Source: Coriobacteriaceae bacterium EMTCatB1 (GTDB lineage: Bacteria; Actinomycetota; Coriobacteriia; Anaerosomatales; Anaerosomataceae). From it: 64,000 nucleotides of DNA. The stretch lies in contig BDLO01000001.1 of assembly GCA_001950395.1 (NCBI GenBank), positions 1,463,979 through 1,527,978 on the forward strand, read 5' to 3'. The notes under the pieces are model-generated. The model saw nothing but the letters and a program-made list of their open reading frames with translations, was not told the DNA's origin and did no database searches. Shown in pieces: positions 10,942 through 18,889 of the stretch. Position 1 is the stretch's first letter. Each line of letters opens with the position of its first letter. A program made the position numbers and the translations under genes.

Positions 10942-11638
10942 CGCCAGCTCGTCCGACGGCCCGCCGGACGCGGTCCTGTTCGACTTCGACGGCACGCTTG
11001 CCGACAGCATCCCGCACATCCGGGCGTCGTTCAGGCACGCGGTCCGCGAAGTGCTCGGCCAAGAGATGGCGGACGAGGTCCTGCTGAGGAACGTCGGGAT
11101 GCCGCTTGCACAGCAGATGCGCATCCTTGTGGACGACGACGAGCTCGCCGAACGTCTGCTCGCTTCCTATCGGGCATTCAACCACGCGACGCACGACGAG
11201 ATGGTGCGTGCATTCCCGGGAGCGCACGAGGTGCTAGCGACGATCCGTGCCGCGGGCGCCAGCGTCGGGCTCGTGACCTCGAAGAGCAGGCCGATCGCTG
11301 AGCGCGGCATCCGACTGCTGGGAATGGAAGATGCTTTCGACGTGGTGGTGACGGCTGATGACGTGGCAGCCCACAAGCCGGACCCCACGCCCGTGCTTCA
11401 CGCGATCCGTGTCCTCGGCGCCGATCCTGCGCGCTCGGCGTACGTCGGCGACAGCCCCGCAGACGTCGCGTCCGCCAAAGCGGCCGGGGTGCGAGCCGTC
11501 GCCGCTACGTGGGGAGTGGCGCCGCGCGACCGGCTGCTTGAGGCTGGCCCGGACCTCGTCGTCGATTCGCTGACCGAAGTGCCGGAGGCGCTTGGATTCG
11601 GCACGGTCGAGCGCGGCTCAGAACGCGTGCACGGGTAG
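10928..11638 (+). CDS. HAD-superfamily phosphatase (phosphoglycolate phosphatase / PpaX-like)
   Basis: This is a 236-residue haloacid-dehalogenase hydrolase. Motif I is [10 protein letters not shown] at about 18-27, with nucleophile Asp in the first DxD. Motif II Thr is in LVTSKSR near 118. Motif III Lys is in HKPDPTP near 150. Motif IV is YVGDSPADV near 174. A helical cap lies between motifs I and II. The closest annotated groups are Gph (2-phosphoglycolate) and PpaX (pyrophosphate), and sequence alone does not separate them. It starts inside the gyrA 3' end, so it is translationally coupled to gyrA, though no functional link to gyrase is known. Confidence 0.88.
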   Translation: MRRSDASSSDGPPDAVLFDFDGTLADSIPHIRASFRHAVREVLGQEMADEVLLRNVGMPLAQQMRILVDDDELAERLLASYRAFNHATHDEMVRAFPGAHEVLATIRAAGASVGLVTSKSRPIAERGIRLLGMEDAFDVVVTADDVAAHKPDPTPVLHAIRVLGADPARSAYVGDSPADVASAKAAGVRAVAATWGVAPRDRLLEAGPDLVVDSLTEVPEALGFGTVERGSERVHG

Positions 11639-11677
11639 GAACCCGCACAGGACCAAAGACCGTTGACGGAGGCGAGG

Positions 11678-13198
11678 ATGTCGAAGAACAAGGTGCTCCT
11701 GGGCGTGGCCGCAGTCGTGGTCGTTGCTGCGGGCGTGATCTGGGCCGTCGTGGGGCGCGGAACCGGGGCCGTCGAAGTCTCGGTCGAGAAGGCGTCGAGA
11801 GGCCCGCTCGAGGTGACTGTCAGCGCTGCTGGCTCTGTTGCCGCGGGCACGAAGGCGGACGTGTACCCGCCGGCGGCGGGAACGCTCGCATCCATCGAGG
11901 TCACCGAAGGACAGGAGGTGGAGGCCGGCACCGTCATCGCGGTGATGGACACTCGGCCGCTGGAGCTCCAGCTCGCCCAGGCGCAAGCCGCATACGAAGC
12001 CGCGCTCGCCCAGGTCGACGCGATAGGCCAACAGGAGCCGTCGTCAGCTGACGAGAAGGCGGCTTCCGCCGCCGTGAGCGCCGCCTGGTCAGCGTACCAG
12101 GCGGCTGCCAAGCAATACGAGCTCGTGCAATCAGGCGGCGTCGCGGACCCGACGGCGCTGCAGCAAGCGCAGCTCGCGGTGGCGCTCGCACAGACGGCCT
12201 ACGACGCAGCCGCCGCCGCGTACGACGCCTACAAGACGGCCGTGTACGACCCCGCCCCCGAGCCGAAGAATCCCGCCATCGTCGAGGCGCTGGCATCCCT
12301 CGAGGCCGCCAAAGAGCAGGCAGCTGAGGCGTTGGCGGCGGCTCAAGCGAATCTTGCAGCCCTCACCTCGGGCAGCCCTAACCCCGTCGCCGTGGCGAGC
12401 GCCAAGGCCGCTCGCGACCAGGCGTGGGCCGCCTATCAAGCCGGGCTGGCTCAGCAGCAGAAGCTCGCAAGGGCCGACACCCGCAAGGCGCGGTCGTCGG
12501 CCGCCGCAGGCGTCGAGGCCGCGCGGCAGGCCCTGGACTACGCTGCCGACGTGCTTGAGCGGGCGACGCTGAGGGCCCCCATCGACGGCACGGTGCTCTT
12601 CAACGGCGCGGCAGCAGCATTGCCAGCGAGCGCGCTCGGTGGATCGGGCGGCGCCTCGGTCGGCGGCAAGCCGGTCGTCGGCGGCGCGGTCTCGCCGGCG
12701 TCCGCGCCATTCACCGTCGTGGCGCTCGACGACCTCACGTTCGAGGCGCAGGTGGACGAGGCCGACGTCGTCAACGTCAAGCCGGGCATGAAGGCGACGG
12801 TGCTGCTCGACTCGCTGCCCGGACGGTCGTTTGCGACCACGGTGGAGCGCATCGGCGTCGCGTCGGTCGTCACGCCGACCGGCGGCACGGCGTTCCCGGT
12901 CATCCTTCGCCTTTCAGGCGCCAAGGAGACGGTCTTGCTCGGCATGAACGGCACCGCCGAGATCGTCGTGGAATCGCTGCCCGACGTCTTGAGCGTGCCG
13001 ATCGAGGCCGTGCTCGATGACGGCGGCAAGGGCTACGTGTACGTCGTCAGGGATGGCAAGGCGAAGCGGGTCGACGTCGAGACCGGCAGGATGACGGAGA
13101 CACGCGCCGAGATCACATCCGGCCTCAAAGAGGGGGACGAGGTCATCGTCGGCGGGCTCTCCTCAGTCAAAGACGGCGCAGCCGTCAAGGTGAAGTGA
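11678..13198 (+). CDS. Efflux periplasmic-adaptor-type subunit (MacA/HlyD family)
   Basis: This 506-residue membrane-fusion protein forms a three-gene ABC export system with the next two genes. An N-terminal membrane anchor spans about 6-26. It is followed by a biotinyl-lipoyl-like half (VEVSVEKASRG...VTEGQEVEAGTVIAVMD). A long Ala/Gln-rich coiled-coil hairpin spans about 95-300, and the second lipoyl half is at ATLRAPIDGTVLFNG. Beta-barrel and membrane-proximal segments reach the end (VYVVRDGKAKRVDVETG). ATG 11678 has GGAGG 5 bases upstream; a TTG at 11663 is a weaker alternative. In a monoderm such adaptors work with MacB-like pumps without an outer-membrane duct. The substrate is unknown. 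Confidence 0.9.
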   Translation: MSKNKVLLGVAAVVVVAAGVIWAVVGRGTGAVEVSVEKASRGPLEVTVSAAGSVAAGTKADVYPPAAGTLASIEVTEGQEVEAGTVIAVMDTRPLELQLAQAQAAYEAALAQVDAIGQQEPSSADEKAASAAVSAAWSAYQAAAKQYELVQSGGVADPTALQQAQLAVALAQTAYDAAAAAYDAYKTAVYDPAPEPKNPAIVEALASLEAAKEQAAEALAAAQANLAALTSGSPNPVAVASAKAARDQAWAAYQAGLAQQQKLARADTRKARSSAAAGVEAARQALDYAADVLERATLRAPIDGTVLFNGAAAALPASALGGSGGASVGGKPVVGGAVSPASAPFTVVALDDLTFEAQVDEADVVNVKPGMKATVLLDSLPGRSFATTVERIGVASVVTPTGGTAFPVILRLSGAKETVLLGMNGTAEIVVESLPDVLSVPIEAVLDDGGKGYVYVVRDGKAKRVDVETGRMTETRAEITSGLKEGDEVIVGGLSSVKDGAAVKVK

Positions 13199-13205
13199 TC
13201 GACGC

Positions 13206-13967
13206 ATGAGTCCCGTAGCTGGGCGCGAGGTCGTTCTCGAGACGATCGGTGTCTCGAAGTCGTACCCGCTCGAAGGCGTGGTCGTGAACGCCCTGTGCGG
13301 CGTCGACCTGCGCATCCATCGCGGCGAGATGGTGTCGATCATGGGGCCTTCGGGCTCGGGGAAGTCCACGCTCATGCACATCGTGGGGCTTCTCGACACC
13401 CCCACTGAGGGGCAGGTGCTGCTGGACGGCGAGGACGTGTCCCGAATGACGCCGAACCAGCTGGCGGCTCTCAGGAACAAGCACATCGGGTTCGTCTTCC
13501 AGGCGTTCAACCTGCTCCCCCGTACCACCGCGCAAGCAAACGTCGAGCTGCCGCTCGTGTACGGCGGCGTGAGCGGCCCCGAACGCGCTCGGCGGGCCGT
13601 CGAGGCCCTTGAGCGCGTGGGGCTCGGCTACCGCACCGGCCACTTCCCGAGCCAGCTTTCGGGCGGCCAGCAGCAGCGGGTCGCCATCGCGCGAGCGCTC
13701 GTGAACAGGCCGAGCATCGTGCTCGCTGATGAACCGACCGGCAACCTCGACTCACGCTCAGGCGTCGAGGTCATGGCGATGCTGCAGGACTTGAACGCCC
13801 AGGGCATCACGGTCGTGGTCGTCACCCACGACGATCGCATCGCCCGCCACGCCGAGCGCATCGTCCACATCCTCGACGGCCGCGTCCGCAGCGAGGAGAT
13901 CGTGGCAGAGCGGGTGCTCGCAGCCGAGGAGCTGCGCTCGATGCCGCCGGAGGAGGTGGCGGGATGA
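13206..13967 (+). CDS. ABC transporter ATP-binding protein (MacB/LolD type)
   Basis: This 253-residue ATPase powers the adjacent permease. Walker A is GPSGSGKST near residue 48, the Q-loop is FVFQAFNLLPR near 97, the signature is LSGGQQQRVAIARAL near 145, and Walker B is IVLADEPTGNLDS near 166-178. The switch His is in VVVVTHDDR. The MHIVGLLDTPTEG stretch after Walker A is typical of the lipoprotein/macrolide (MacB) subgroup. It starts 7 bases after the adaptor gene and overlaps the permease gene by ATGA. Confidence 0.95.
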   Translation: MSPVAGREVVLETIGVSKSYPLEGVVVNALCGVDLRIHRGEMVSIMGPSGSGKSTLMHIVGLLDTPTEGQVLLDGEDVSRMTPNQLAALRNKHIGFVFQAFNLLPRTTAQANVELPLVYGGVSGPERARRAVEALERVGLGYRTGHFPSQLSGGQQQRVAIARALVNRPSIVLADEPTGNLDSRSGVEVMAMLQDLNAQGITVVVVTHDDRIARHAERIVHILDGRVRSEEIVAERVLAAEELRSMPPEEVAG

Positions 13968-15157
13968 ACCTCCCGGAGGCGTTCCGGATCGCGATGCGGG
14001 CGCTCGCCGCGAACAAGGCGCGAAGCGCGCTCACGATGCTCGGCGTCATCATCGGCGTGGCAGCGGTCATCCTGCTCGTCGCCATTGGCACCGGCGTGCA
14101 AGGCGAGATCACAGGGCAGATTGAGGGGCTCGGCTCGAACCTGCTGTTCATCGTGCCTGGGCAGTACAGCGGCGGCATGGGCGGCGACCAGGCGCCCCCC
14201 GCACGGCGCCTCACGCTGGAAGACGCCGACCTCATCTCACGGAAGGTCGAGGGCGTCTCGGCCGTCGTCCCCGTGCTCCAGGGCGGAGCGACCATCAAAG
14301 CAGGCAACCGATCGATGCGCGTGGTGGTGGCTGCTGGCAACGAGCAAGGCACCGAGGTGTTCACCTCCACGCTCGCTGGCGGCCGTCACTACAGGCGAAG
14401 CGAAGTCCAGGTCGCGGCCCGGGTGGTGGGGCTCGGCTCCCGCGTCGCCGAGACGCTCTTCCCGGGGAAGGACCCGGTCGGGCAGCGCGTGAGCATCAAC
14501 GGGCAGCGCTTCACCGTCATCGGCTACTACGAGTCTCTCGGCGGCGGGCTTTCGGGTGACCAGGACAGCCAGGTGTACATCCCGGTCACCACCGCGCAGC
14601 GGCTGTTCGGTGTGAACTTCATCAACACGATCGTGGTCAAGGCCGCGACCGCCGACGACGTCGAGCGCGTGAAGAGCGAGATCCGGCGGGTGCTCACGCC
14701 ACGCTACGGGGAGGAGTTCACCGTCTTCACGCAGGAGCAGACGCTCGGGCTGCTCTCTGACCTGCTCGGCACGCTGACCTACATGCTGGCCGGCATCGCA
14801 GGCATATCGCTGCTGGTCGGCGGCATCGGCATCATGAACATCATGCTCGTGAGCGTCACCGAGCGGACGCGCGAGATCGGCATCAGGAAAGCGGTCGGCG
14901 CGCGCACCTACGACATCCTGTCGCAGTTCGTGATCGAAGCCGTGGCGCTTTCCGTGCTCGGCGGCACCGTCGGCATCGTCTTGGGCTGGAGCGGTGCGGC
15001 AGCGATGGCCCGCTTCACACCAGTGCCGACCGACGTCACGCCGTGGGCCGTCGCGCTCGCATTCTTCTTCTCCGCTGGCGTCGGCGTCTTCTTCGGCGTC
15101 TACCCGGCGTGGAAGGCGAGCCGCCTCGACCCGATCGTCGCCCTGCGGTACGAGTGA
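13964..15157 (+). CDS. ABC transporter permease (MacB/FtsX family)
   Basis: This 397-residue permease has the MacB layout: one N-terminal helix at about 20-43 (SALTMLGVIIGVAAVILLVAIG), a large extracytoplasmic MacB_PCD domain at about 45-260, and three C-terminal helices at about 275-385. It contains the conserved segment VTERTREIGIRKAVGARTYDI. It forms the transmembrane part of the exporter with the two genes upstream, and the start overlaps the ATPase stop by ATGA. Cell-wall peptides, lipids or antimicrobial compounds are typical substrates for the family; none is indicated here. Confidence 0.93.
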   Translation: MNLPEAFRIAMRALAANKARSALTMLGVIIGVAAVILLVAIGTGVQGEITGQIEGLGSNLLFIVPGQYSGGMGGDQAPPARRLTLEDADLISRKVEGVSAVVPVLQGGATIKAGNRSMRVVVAAGNEQGTEVFTSTLAGGRHYRRSEVQVAARVVGLGSRVAETLFPGKDPVGQRVSINGQRFTVIGYYESLGGGLSGDQDSQVYIPVTTAQRLFGVNFINTIVVKAATADDVERVKSEIRRVLTPRYGEEFTVFTQEQTLGLLSDLLGTLTYMLAGIAGISLLVGGIGIMNIMLVSVTERTREIGIRKAVGARTYDILSQFVIEAVALSVLGGTVGIVLGWSGAAAMARFTPVPTDVTPWAVALAFFFSAGVGVFFGVYPAWKASRLDPIVALRYE

Positions 15158-15181
15158 AGTCGCGCCCCTGCCGCGGAGCCA

Positions 15182-15276
15182 GCGGTCCTGCCGTGGGGGT
15201 CAGCGGCGCAGTTCCGCAGCCGCGGCGAAGCCGCGGCGAGGACTGTTTGAGCACGCGACCCCCACGGCAGGACCGC
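15182..15276. repeat. 20-bp perfect inverted repeat between convergent genes
   Basis: Bases 15182-15201 are the exact reverse complement of 15257-15276, each arm containing CCTGCCGTGGGGGTC or its complement. They enclose a 55-bp GC-rich loop that holds two near-identical direct copies of GCCGCGGCGA. The element fills the space between the permease gene and the convergent nuclease-domain gene. It could be a bidirectional terminator or a small dispersed palindromic repeat. There is no T-run on either side. Confidence 0.6.
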
Positions 15277-15285
15277 AGTCGATCC

Positions 15286-15783
15286 TCACGACGTGAAGTC
15301 GCTCGGGTCGACGTGGTCGAGGAACTCGCGGAAACGCCGCAGCTCGTCCTCGACGTCCTCCTCGGTCTCGATGTGGACCGCGGCCTCCGCGAACACGTCC
15401 TCGGCGACGTAGATGGGGCATCCGCAGCGCACGGCAAGCGCGATGCCGTCCGAGGGCCGCGCGTCCAAGACGACGTCGCCGTCGTCGGCGGACAGCACGA
15501 TCTCGGCGTAGTACGTCCCGGCTTCGAGCCGCGTGACCGCCACGCGCATGACGCGTGCGCCGAGAGCGTCGATCGCGGCTTTGAGGAGGTCGTGCGTGAG
15601 CGGCCTCGGGAACTCCTCGCCCTCGAGTGCGAGCAGGATCGCCGTGGCCTCCGGGTGCCCGATCCAAATCGGGAGCAGCCGACCGTCAAACCCGAGCAGC
15701 TCGTCTTCCAGCGGCTTGAGCAGCACGATGGGCTGGCCGGTCGCCGCGTCGGCGTTCAAGCTTGCTATGCGGACCTCGATCAT
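15286..15783 (-). CDS. Bifunctional nuclease (BFN/DUF151) domain protein
   Basis: This is a 165-residue DUF151 protein. The core is VLLKPLEDELLGFDGRLLPIWIGHPEATAILLALEGEEFPRPLTHDLL, followed by DARPSDGIALAVRCGCPIYVAEDVF, which carries the diagnostic RPSDGIALA motif near 108-116. A UVR-like acidic helical tail (ETEEDVEDELRRFREFLDHV) ends the protein. Family members in Actinomycetota are about this length; plant and bacterial homologues have been reported with DNase/RNase activity, but the cellular role is unclear. It is divergent from the YjbQ-like gene. Confidence 0.9.
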   Translation of the reverse strand: MIEVRIASLNADAATGQPIVLLKPLEDELLGFDGRLLPIWIGHPEATAILLALEGEEFPRPLTHDLLKAAIDALGARVMRVAVTRLEAGTYYAEIVLSADDGDVVLDARPSDGIALAVRCGCPIYVAEDVFAEAAVHIETEEDVEDELRRFREFLDHVDPSDFTS

Positions 15784-15857
15784 CGCTTGCGCATCTCCTC
15801 GCTCTTACGGTACCACGATTGCGAGCGGTCTAACCGGCGAAGAGCGAGGAGGCTGCG

Positions 15858-16253
15858 GTGGACGCCGTTCTGATTCGGACGAGCAGGCGCGAAGAGCTCG
15901 TGAACGTGACTGAGCACGTCGAGGCCGCAGTGGCGCGCAGCGGCGTCCGCGAGGGGGTCGCGGTGGTGTGGGTGCCGCACACGACGGCAGGCGTCACTGT
16001 CAACGAAGGGGCCGACCCCTCAGTCGCGCGCGACCTGCTCGCCGCCCTGTCGCGGCTGGCGCCGGTCTCAGCAGGATGGGAGCACCGGGAGGGGAACAGC
16101 GACGCTCACGTGAAGGCCACGCTGGTGGGGTCGAGCGTCACGATACCGGTGCACGACGGGGCGCTCGCTCTCGGGACGTGGCAGGCGGTCTTCCTCTGCG
16201 AGTTCGACGGTCCCAGGCAGCGGCGGCTCGTGGTGTCTGTGCTCGGACGGTGA
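15858..16253 (+). CDS. YjbQ / UPF0047 family protein
   Basis: This 131-residue protein matches the YjbQ fold. It shows VVWVPHTTAGVTVNEGADPSVARDLLAAL and the C-terminal motif LALGTWQAVFLCEFDGPRQRRLVVSVLG. Some members have weak thiamine-phosphate synthase activity, and that is the usual database name; the true substrate is uncertain. The conserved His/Asn residues HTT and NEG are present, as is the metal-binding EHREGNSDAHVKA. GTG is preceded by GAGGAGG. Confidence 0.9.
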   Translation: MDAVLIRTSRREELVNVTEHVEAAVARSGVREGVAVVWVPHTTAGVTVNEGADPSVARDLLAALSRLAPVSAGWEHREGNSDAHVKATLVGSSVTIPVHDGALALGTWQAVFLCEFDGPRQRRLVVSVLGR

Positions 16254-16268
16254 CGTCGAACGCCCGTC

Positions 16269-16297
16269 TTGACGCTCGTTGAGGGCTGGGATATGGT
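16269..16297 (+). promoter_or_regulatory. Promoter of tRNA-Ile
   Basis: TTGACG at 16269-16274 and TATGGT at 16292-16297 are separated by exactly 17 bp. The tRNA starts 16 bases past the -10 element. The match and position make this one of the clearest sigma-A-type promoters in the window. Confidence 0.7.
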
Positions 16298-16313
16298 AAC
16301 GGGGCTGCCCAGG

Positions 16314-16390
16314 GGGCCCGTAGCTCAGTCGGTTAGAGCGCACGGCTGATAACCGTGAGGTCAGTGGTTCGAATCCACTCGGGCCCACCA
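16314..16390 (+). tRNA. tRNA-Ile (GAT anticodon)
   Basis: This is a 77-base cloverleaf. The acceptor arms are GGGCCCG and CGGGCCC. The D-arm TAGCTCAGTCGGTTAGAGCG follows. The anticodon stem CACGG/CCGTG encloses CTGATAA, with the anticodon GAT at 16348-16350. The T-loop is GGTTCGAATCC. Discriminator A and an encoded CCA follow at 16387-16390. A single tRNA rather than an rRNA-operon spacer copy, since no rRNA is nearby. Confidence 0.97.
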
Positions 16391-16406
16391 GCGAATCCCT
16401 CGCGGA

Positions 16407-16916
16407 TCACTTCTCGATTTGAAGCGTCCTCCACTCCAAAGGACCGGTCCGCTTCAACCACACGCGTTTCGTGAGGTCCATGAGGACGTATGCAGCAGCC
16501 ACGGGCTTGCCGCCATCTCGCTGCTCGATCCGCACCACGCGCCAGCCGACAGGGCTGCTCAAGCTGCTCCCGCCGCTGAAGGTATGACGCACCCTGACGG
16601 TTCCGTCGTCGCTGACGGGGTAGGACTCGACCGTGCCTTCCCACAGCACGAGGGTCGCGCCGGTGACGCTCCATTCCCGTTGGTCGCTCGTCCAGCCGAC
16701 GCCGGCGGTGACGCCCTCGACCTCCACCGTGGTGTCGTCGATCAGCGCGACGCGGGTCGGCATGAACCATTCGCCCGGGACGAAGACCGCGTCGATGGCC
16801 GGGAAGCCGATGCCGGTCTTCCCGACGAGTGCGCGGACGCCGGCAAGCAGGCCGGCCACGATCACGATGCCGATGGAGATCGTGATAGCAAGGTCGAGCA
16901 TGCGCCGAGGTGTCAC
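16407..16916 (-). CDS. Membrane-anchored protein of unknown function
   Basis: This 169-residue protein has one N-terminal transmembrane helix at about 9-29 (ITISIGIVIVAGLLAGVRAL) followed by an extracytoplasmic, beta-rich domain with many Val/Thr/Trp residues. No family was recognised. The GTG at 16916 was preferred over the TTG at 16919 because GAAGGAGC then sits at a normal distance. It lies 14 bases downstream of the baeRF-like gene on the same strand, so it is probably the last gene of that transcript. Confidence 0.65.
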   Translation of the reverse strand: MTPRRMLDLAITISIGIVIVAGLLAGVRALVGKTGIGFPAIDAVFVPGEWFMPTRVALIDDTTVEVEGVTAGVGWTSDQREWSVTGATLVLWEGTVESYPVSDDGTVRVRHTFSGGSSLSSPVGWRVVRIEQRDGGKPVAAAYVLMDLTKRVWLKRTGPLEWRTLQIEK

Positions 16917-16930
16917 CAAGGCTCCTTCGC

Positions 16931-18079
16931 TCAGTATCGCAGGACGGCGATCGCGGGCTCCCGCTTCGGCATCTCCTCAGGCGCGAGTGCGTGCACGGCC
17001 CCGTTGTTCTGAAGCGTAAGCGCGCTTGCCAGGTCGAGCAAGTCCTCGTCGCCCGGCTGCTTCGACGGATGGATCTCGGGCGCGCCGTCGCCGTTGCGCC
17101 ACACGCCCCACAGCTCGGCGTCGGTGGCCACGAAGAGCGTCTCGACGCGGCGCTCGACCGCCGCCTCGACCACGCGGAGCGGGTCGGTCACGACTCTCGG
17201 GGACGCCCACTGCTCGACGGCGCGCTCCAGCGAGGCGCGCTTGTGCTGGCCGAAGACGTTCTCGGCGATCGCAAACGCGCGTGCGTGGAGCTCGGCATCC
17301 GACAGGCCGTCCGGGCTGCCGGTGACGGCCTCGGGGGCCAGAGACTTGAGCCCGGAGACCTCGCGGTACAACGGCACCAGGTAGTCGACCGCCGCCACGA
17401 TGACGGGCACCTGCTCGTCGAGGTGCTCGACCAGCACGCGATCGATGCCGCGGAAGTAGCGCGTTATCTCCTCTTTCGGATCGGGCTCGCCAGACCCGTG
17501 GAAGACGGCCGGGCGCCGGCCGCCGGGAGCGGCGGCGGTCCGCGTGTGGAACTGGAGGGATCGCTTCTCGAAATCGTCCCAACGAAGCGCGTCTTCCAGG
17601 CCTGCCGGCATCTCTTCCACGGTGAGCCCCCGCAGCCCCTCAGGGCCGCCGAGCAGCAGCCGTGGACGCTTCAGGGAGAGCGACAACACGTAGAAGCGCT
17701 GGTCAGCGCGCGGAGCAGCGAGAAGCGGCCGGATGCGGAAGCGCTCGCCGACGTGCACGGACTCCTCGAAGGGCACGGGGAGGCGGAACGCTCGGGTGCC
17801 CCCGTCGATGTAAAGCGCGAGCCCATCTTTGGCTTCCAGCCAGAACATGCGGTCTTCTGCGAGCGCGTGCGCGCGCGCAAGGAGCGCATCCGCTTCAGCG
17901 GGCTTGAGGCCAGACGCGATAAGCGAGGCGCGCGCCTTCTTCAGCAGGTTCTTCAAGCGCCGCTCGTTCTCGATCACTGCATCGGGAGCGAAGCGTCGCG
18001 TTGGGAGGAAGATAGAGACATGAGGCCCCCCATGAGAGCAAGCGAGATCACGCAATGTCTGAGAAGACAACACGTCCAT
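16931..18079 (-). CDS. baeRF-like protein (bacterial eRF1/Pelota-like fold)
   Basis: This 382-residue protein resembles the bacterial archaeo-eukaryotic release-factor-like (baeRF) families. The pattern is an N-terminal region with HVSIFLPTRR, a central FYVLSLSLKRPRLLLG, and a C-terminal half with VLVEHLDEQVPVIVAAVDYLVPLYREVSG, followed by an L7Ae-like end (VEAAVERRVETLFVATDAELWGV). Such proteins are proposed to act in ribosome rescue or stress, but experimental data are scarce. AAAGGAG precedes the ATG. It lies between a PEBP lipoprotein and a membrane protein on the same strand. The fold assignment is by motif recall and moderately secure; the function is unproven. Confidence 0.68.
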   Translation of the reverse strand: MDVLSSQTLRDLACSHGGPHVSIFLPTRRFAPDAVIENERRLKNLLKKARASLIASGLKPAEADALLARAHALAEDRMFWLEAKDGLALYIDGGTRAFRLPVPFEESVHVGERFRIRPLLAAPRADQRFYVLSLSLKRPRLLLGGPEGLRGLTVEEMPAGLEDALRWDDFEKRSLQFHTRTAAAPGGRRPAVFHGSGEPDPKEEITRYFRGIDRVLVEHLDEQVPVIVAAVDYLVPLYREVSGLKSLAPEAVTGSPDGLSDAELHARAFAIAENVFGQHKRASLERAVEQWASPRVVTDPLRVVEAAVERRVETLFVATDAELWGVWRNGDGAPEIHPSKQPGDEDLLDLASALTLQNNGAVHALAPEEMPKREPAIAVLRY

Positions 18080-18108
18080 GCCGTGCTCCTTTCGAGACGC
18101 GTTGATAG

Positions 18109-18765
18109 TCAGCGCGAGAAGATGCCGGTGATGGTGCTCGCAGCAAGCACGTGGCCGGCGACGGCCCGCTCCAGGTCGGCGGCGGAGGGGGCCGTGGGCA
18201 CTTCCAGCGTGGGCACGTCAAGCGCGTACACCGTCACCTCGTACGGGTGGTCGCCGGTGCCGGGCGGCGGCATAGGCCCGCCGTACCCCCGGTCTCCGAA
18301 GGTGTTGACGAGCTCTCGGGCCGGTGAGGGGATCGAACCAGAAGCTCCCGCGGCCAGGCTCGTGACAGACGGCGGCACGTCGACAACCGCCCAGTGCACC
18401 CAGTTGCGGGCGACCGGATGGCGGTCGATCACGAACACGGCGAACGAAGCGGTCCCTGGCGGCGCCCCGGTCCACGAGAGCGGGATCGACACGTTCTTGC
18501 CCCCAGGGACGCCTTTCATGCAGTGCTCGGCCGGGATCCGGCCTCCGTCCTGGAACGCGGGAGAGGTCACGACCATCGACGCAGCACCTCCTCCTGGCTC
18601 TTGTGCAGCCTGCTGCGTAGGCTCCGAGGGAACAGTCATCCGCGCGGAGCCCGCGTCTTGCGCACACCCGGACGCAGCCAAGGCGAGCGAGAGCACGGCG
18701 CAGGCTGATGCCGCGCGCAGCACGGCGCGCACCGCGCCTCGTCGTTCATTGGTGCGCAAGGCCAT
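18109..18765 (-). CDS. PEBP-family (YbhB/YbcL-like) lipoprotein
   Basis: This 218-residue phosphatidylethanolamine-binding-protein homologue has a lipoprotein signal peptide. The hydrophobic stretch ends in LALAASGC, and the Cys near residue 33 is the likely lipidation site. The PEBP core shows FQDGGRIPAEHCMKG, then VFVIDRHPVARNWVHWAVVDVPPS and a ligand-site-like GYGGPMPPPGTGDHPYEVTVYAL. Bacterial members are often called Raf-kinase-inhibitor-like, and their ligand is generally unknown. The reading frame stays open 504 bases further upstream, but the signal peptide fixes the start at 18765. It is divergent from the subtilase gene. Confidence 0.88.
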   Translation of the reverse strand: MALRTNERRGAVRAVLRAASACAVLSLALAASGCAQDAGSARMTVPSEPTQQAAQEPGGGAASMVVTSPAFQDGGRIPAEHCMKGVPGGKNVSIPLSWTGAPPGTASFAVFVIDRHPVARNWVHWAVVDVPPSVTSLAAGASGSIPSPARELVNTFGDRGYGGPMPPPGTGDHPYEVTVYALDVPTLEVPTAPSAADLERAVAGHVLAASTITGIFSR

Positions 18766-18889
18766 ACCGTCTTGATACCCCGTTCCCGGGTCTCGGCGTA
18801 CGGTGTTCGGACCAGCGGCACGCGTTCGTAGGGTTGCGGCGTGCCCCGGTTGGTGCCAAGCTCCACACGCGGACAGGAAGGAGAGCACA

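Noticed and set aside
12100-12500. Ala-rich repeats in the MacA-like gene as a tandem DNA repeat
   Set aside because: The DNA is not periodic. The pattern is the normal coiled-coil hairpin of membrane-fusion proteins.
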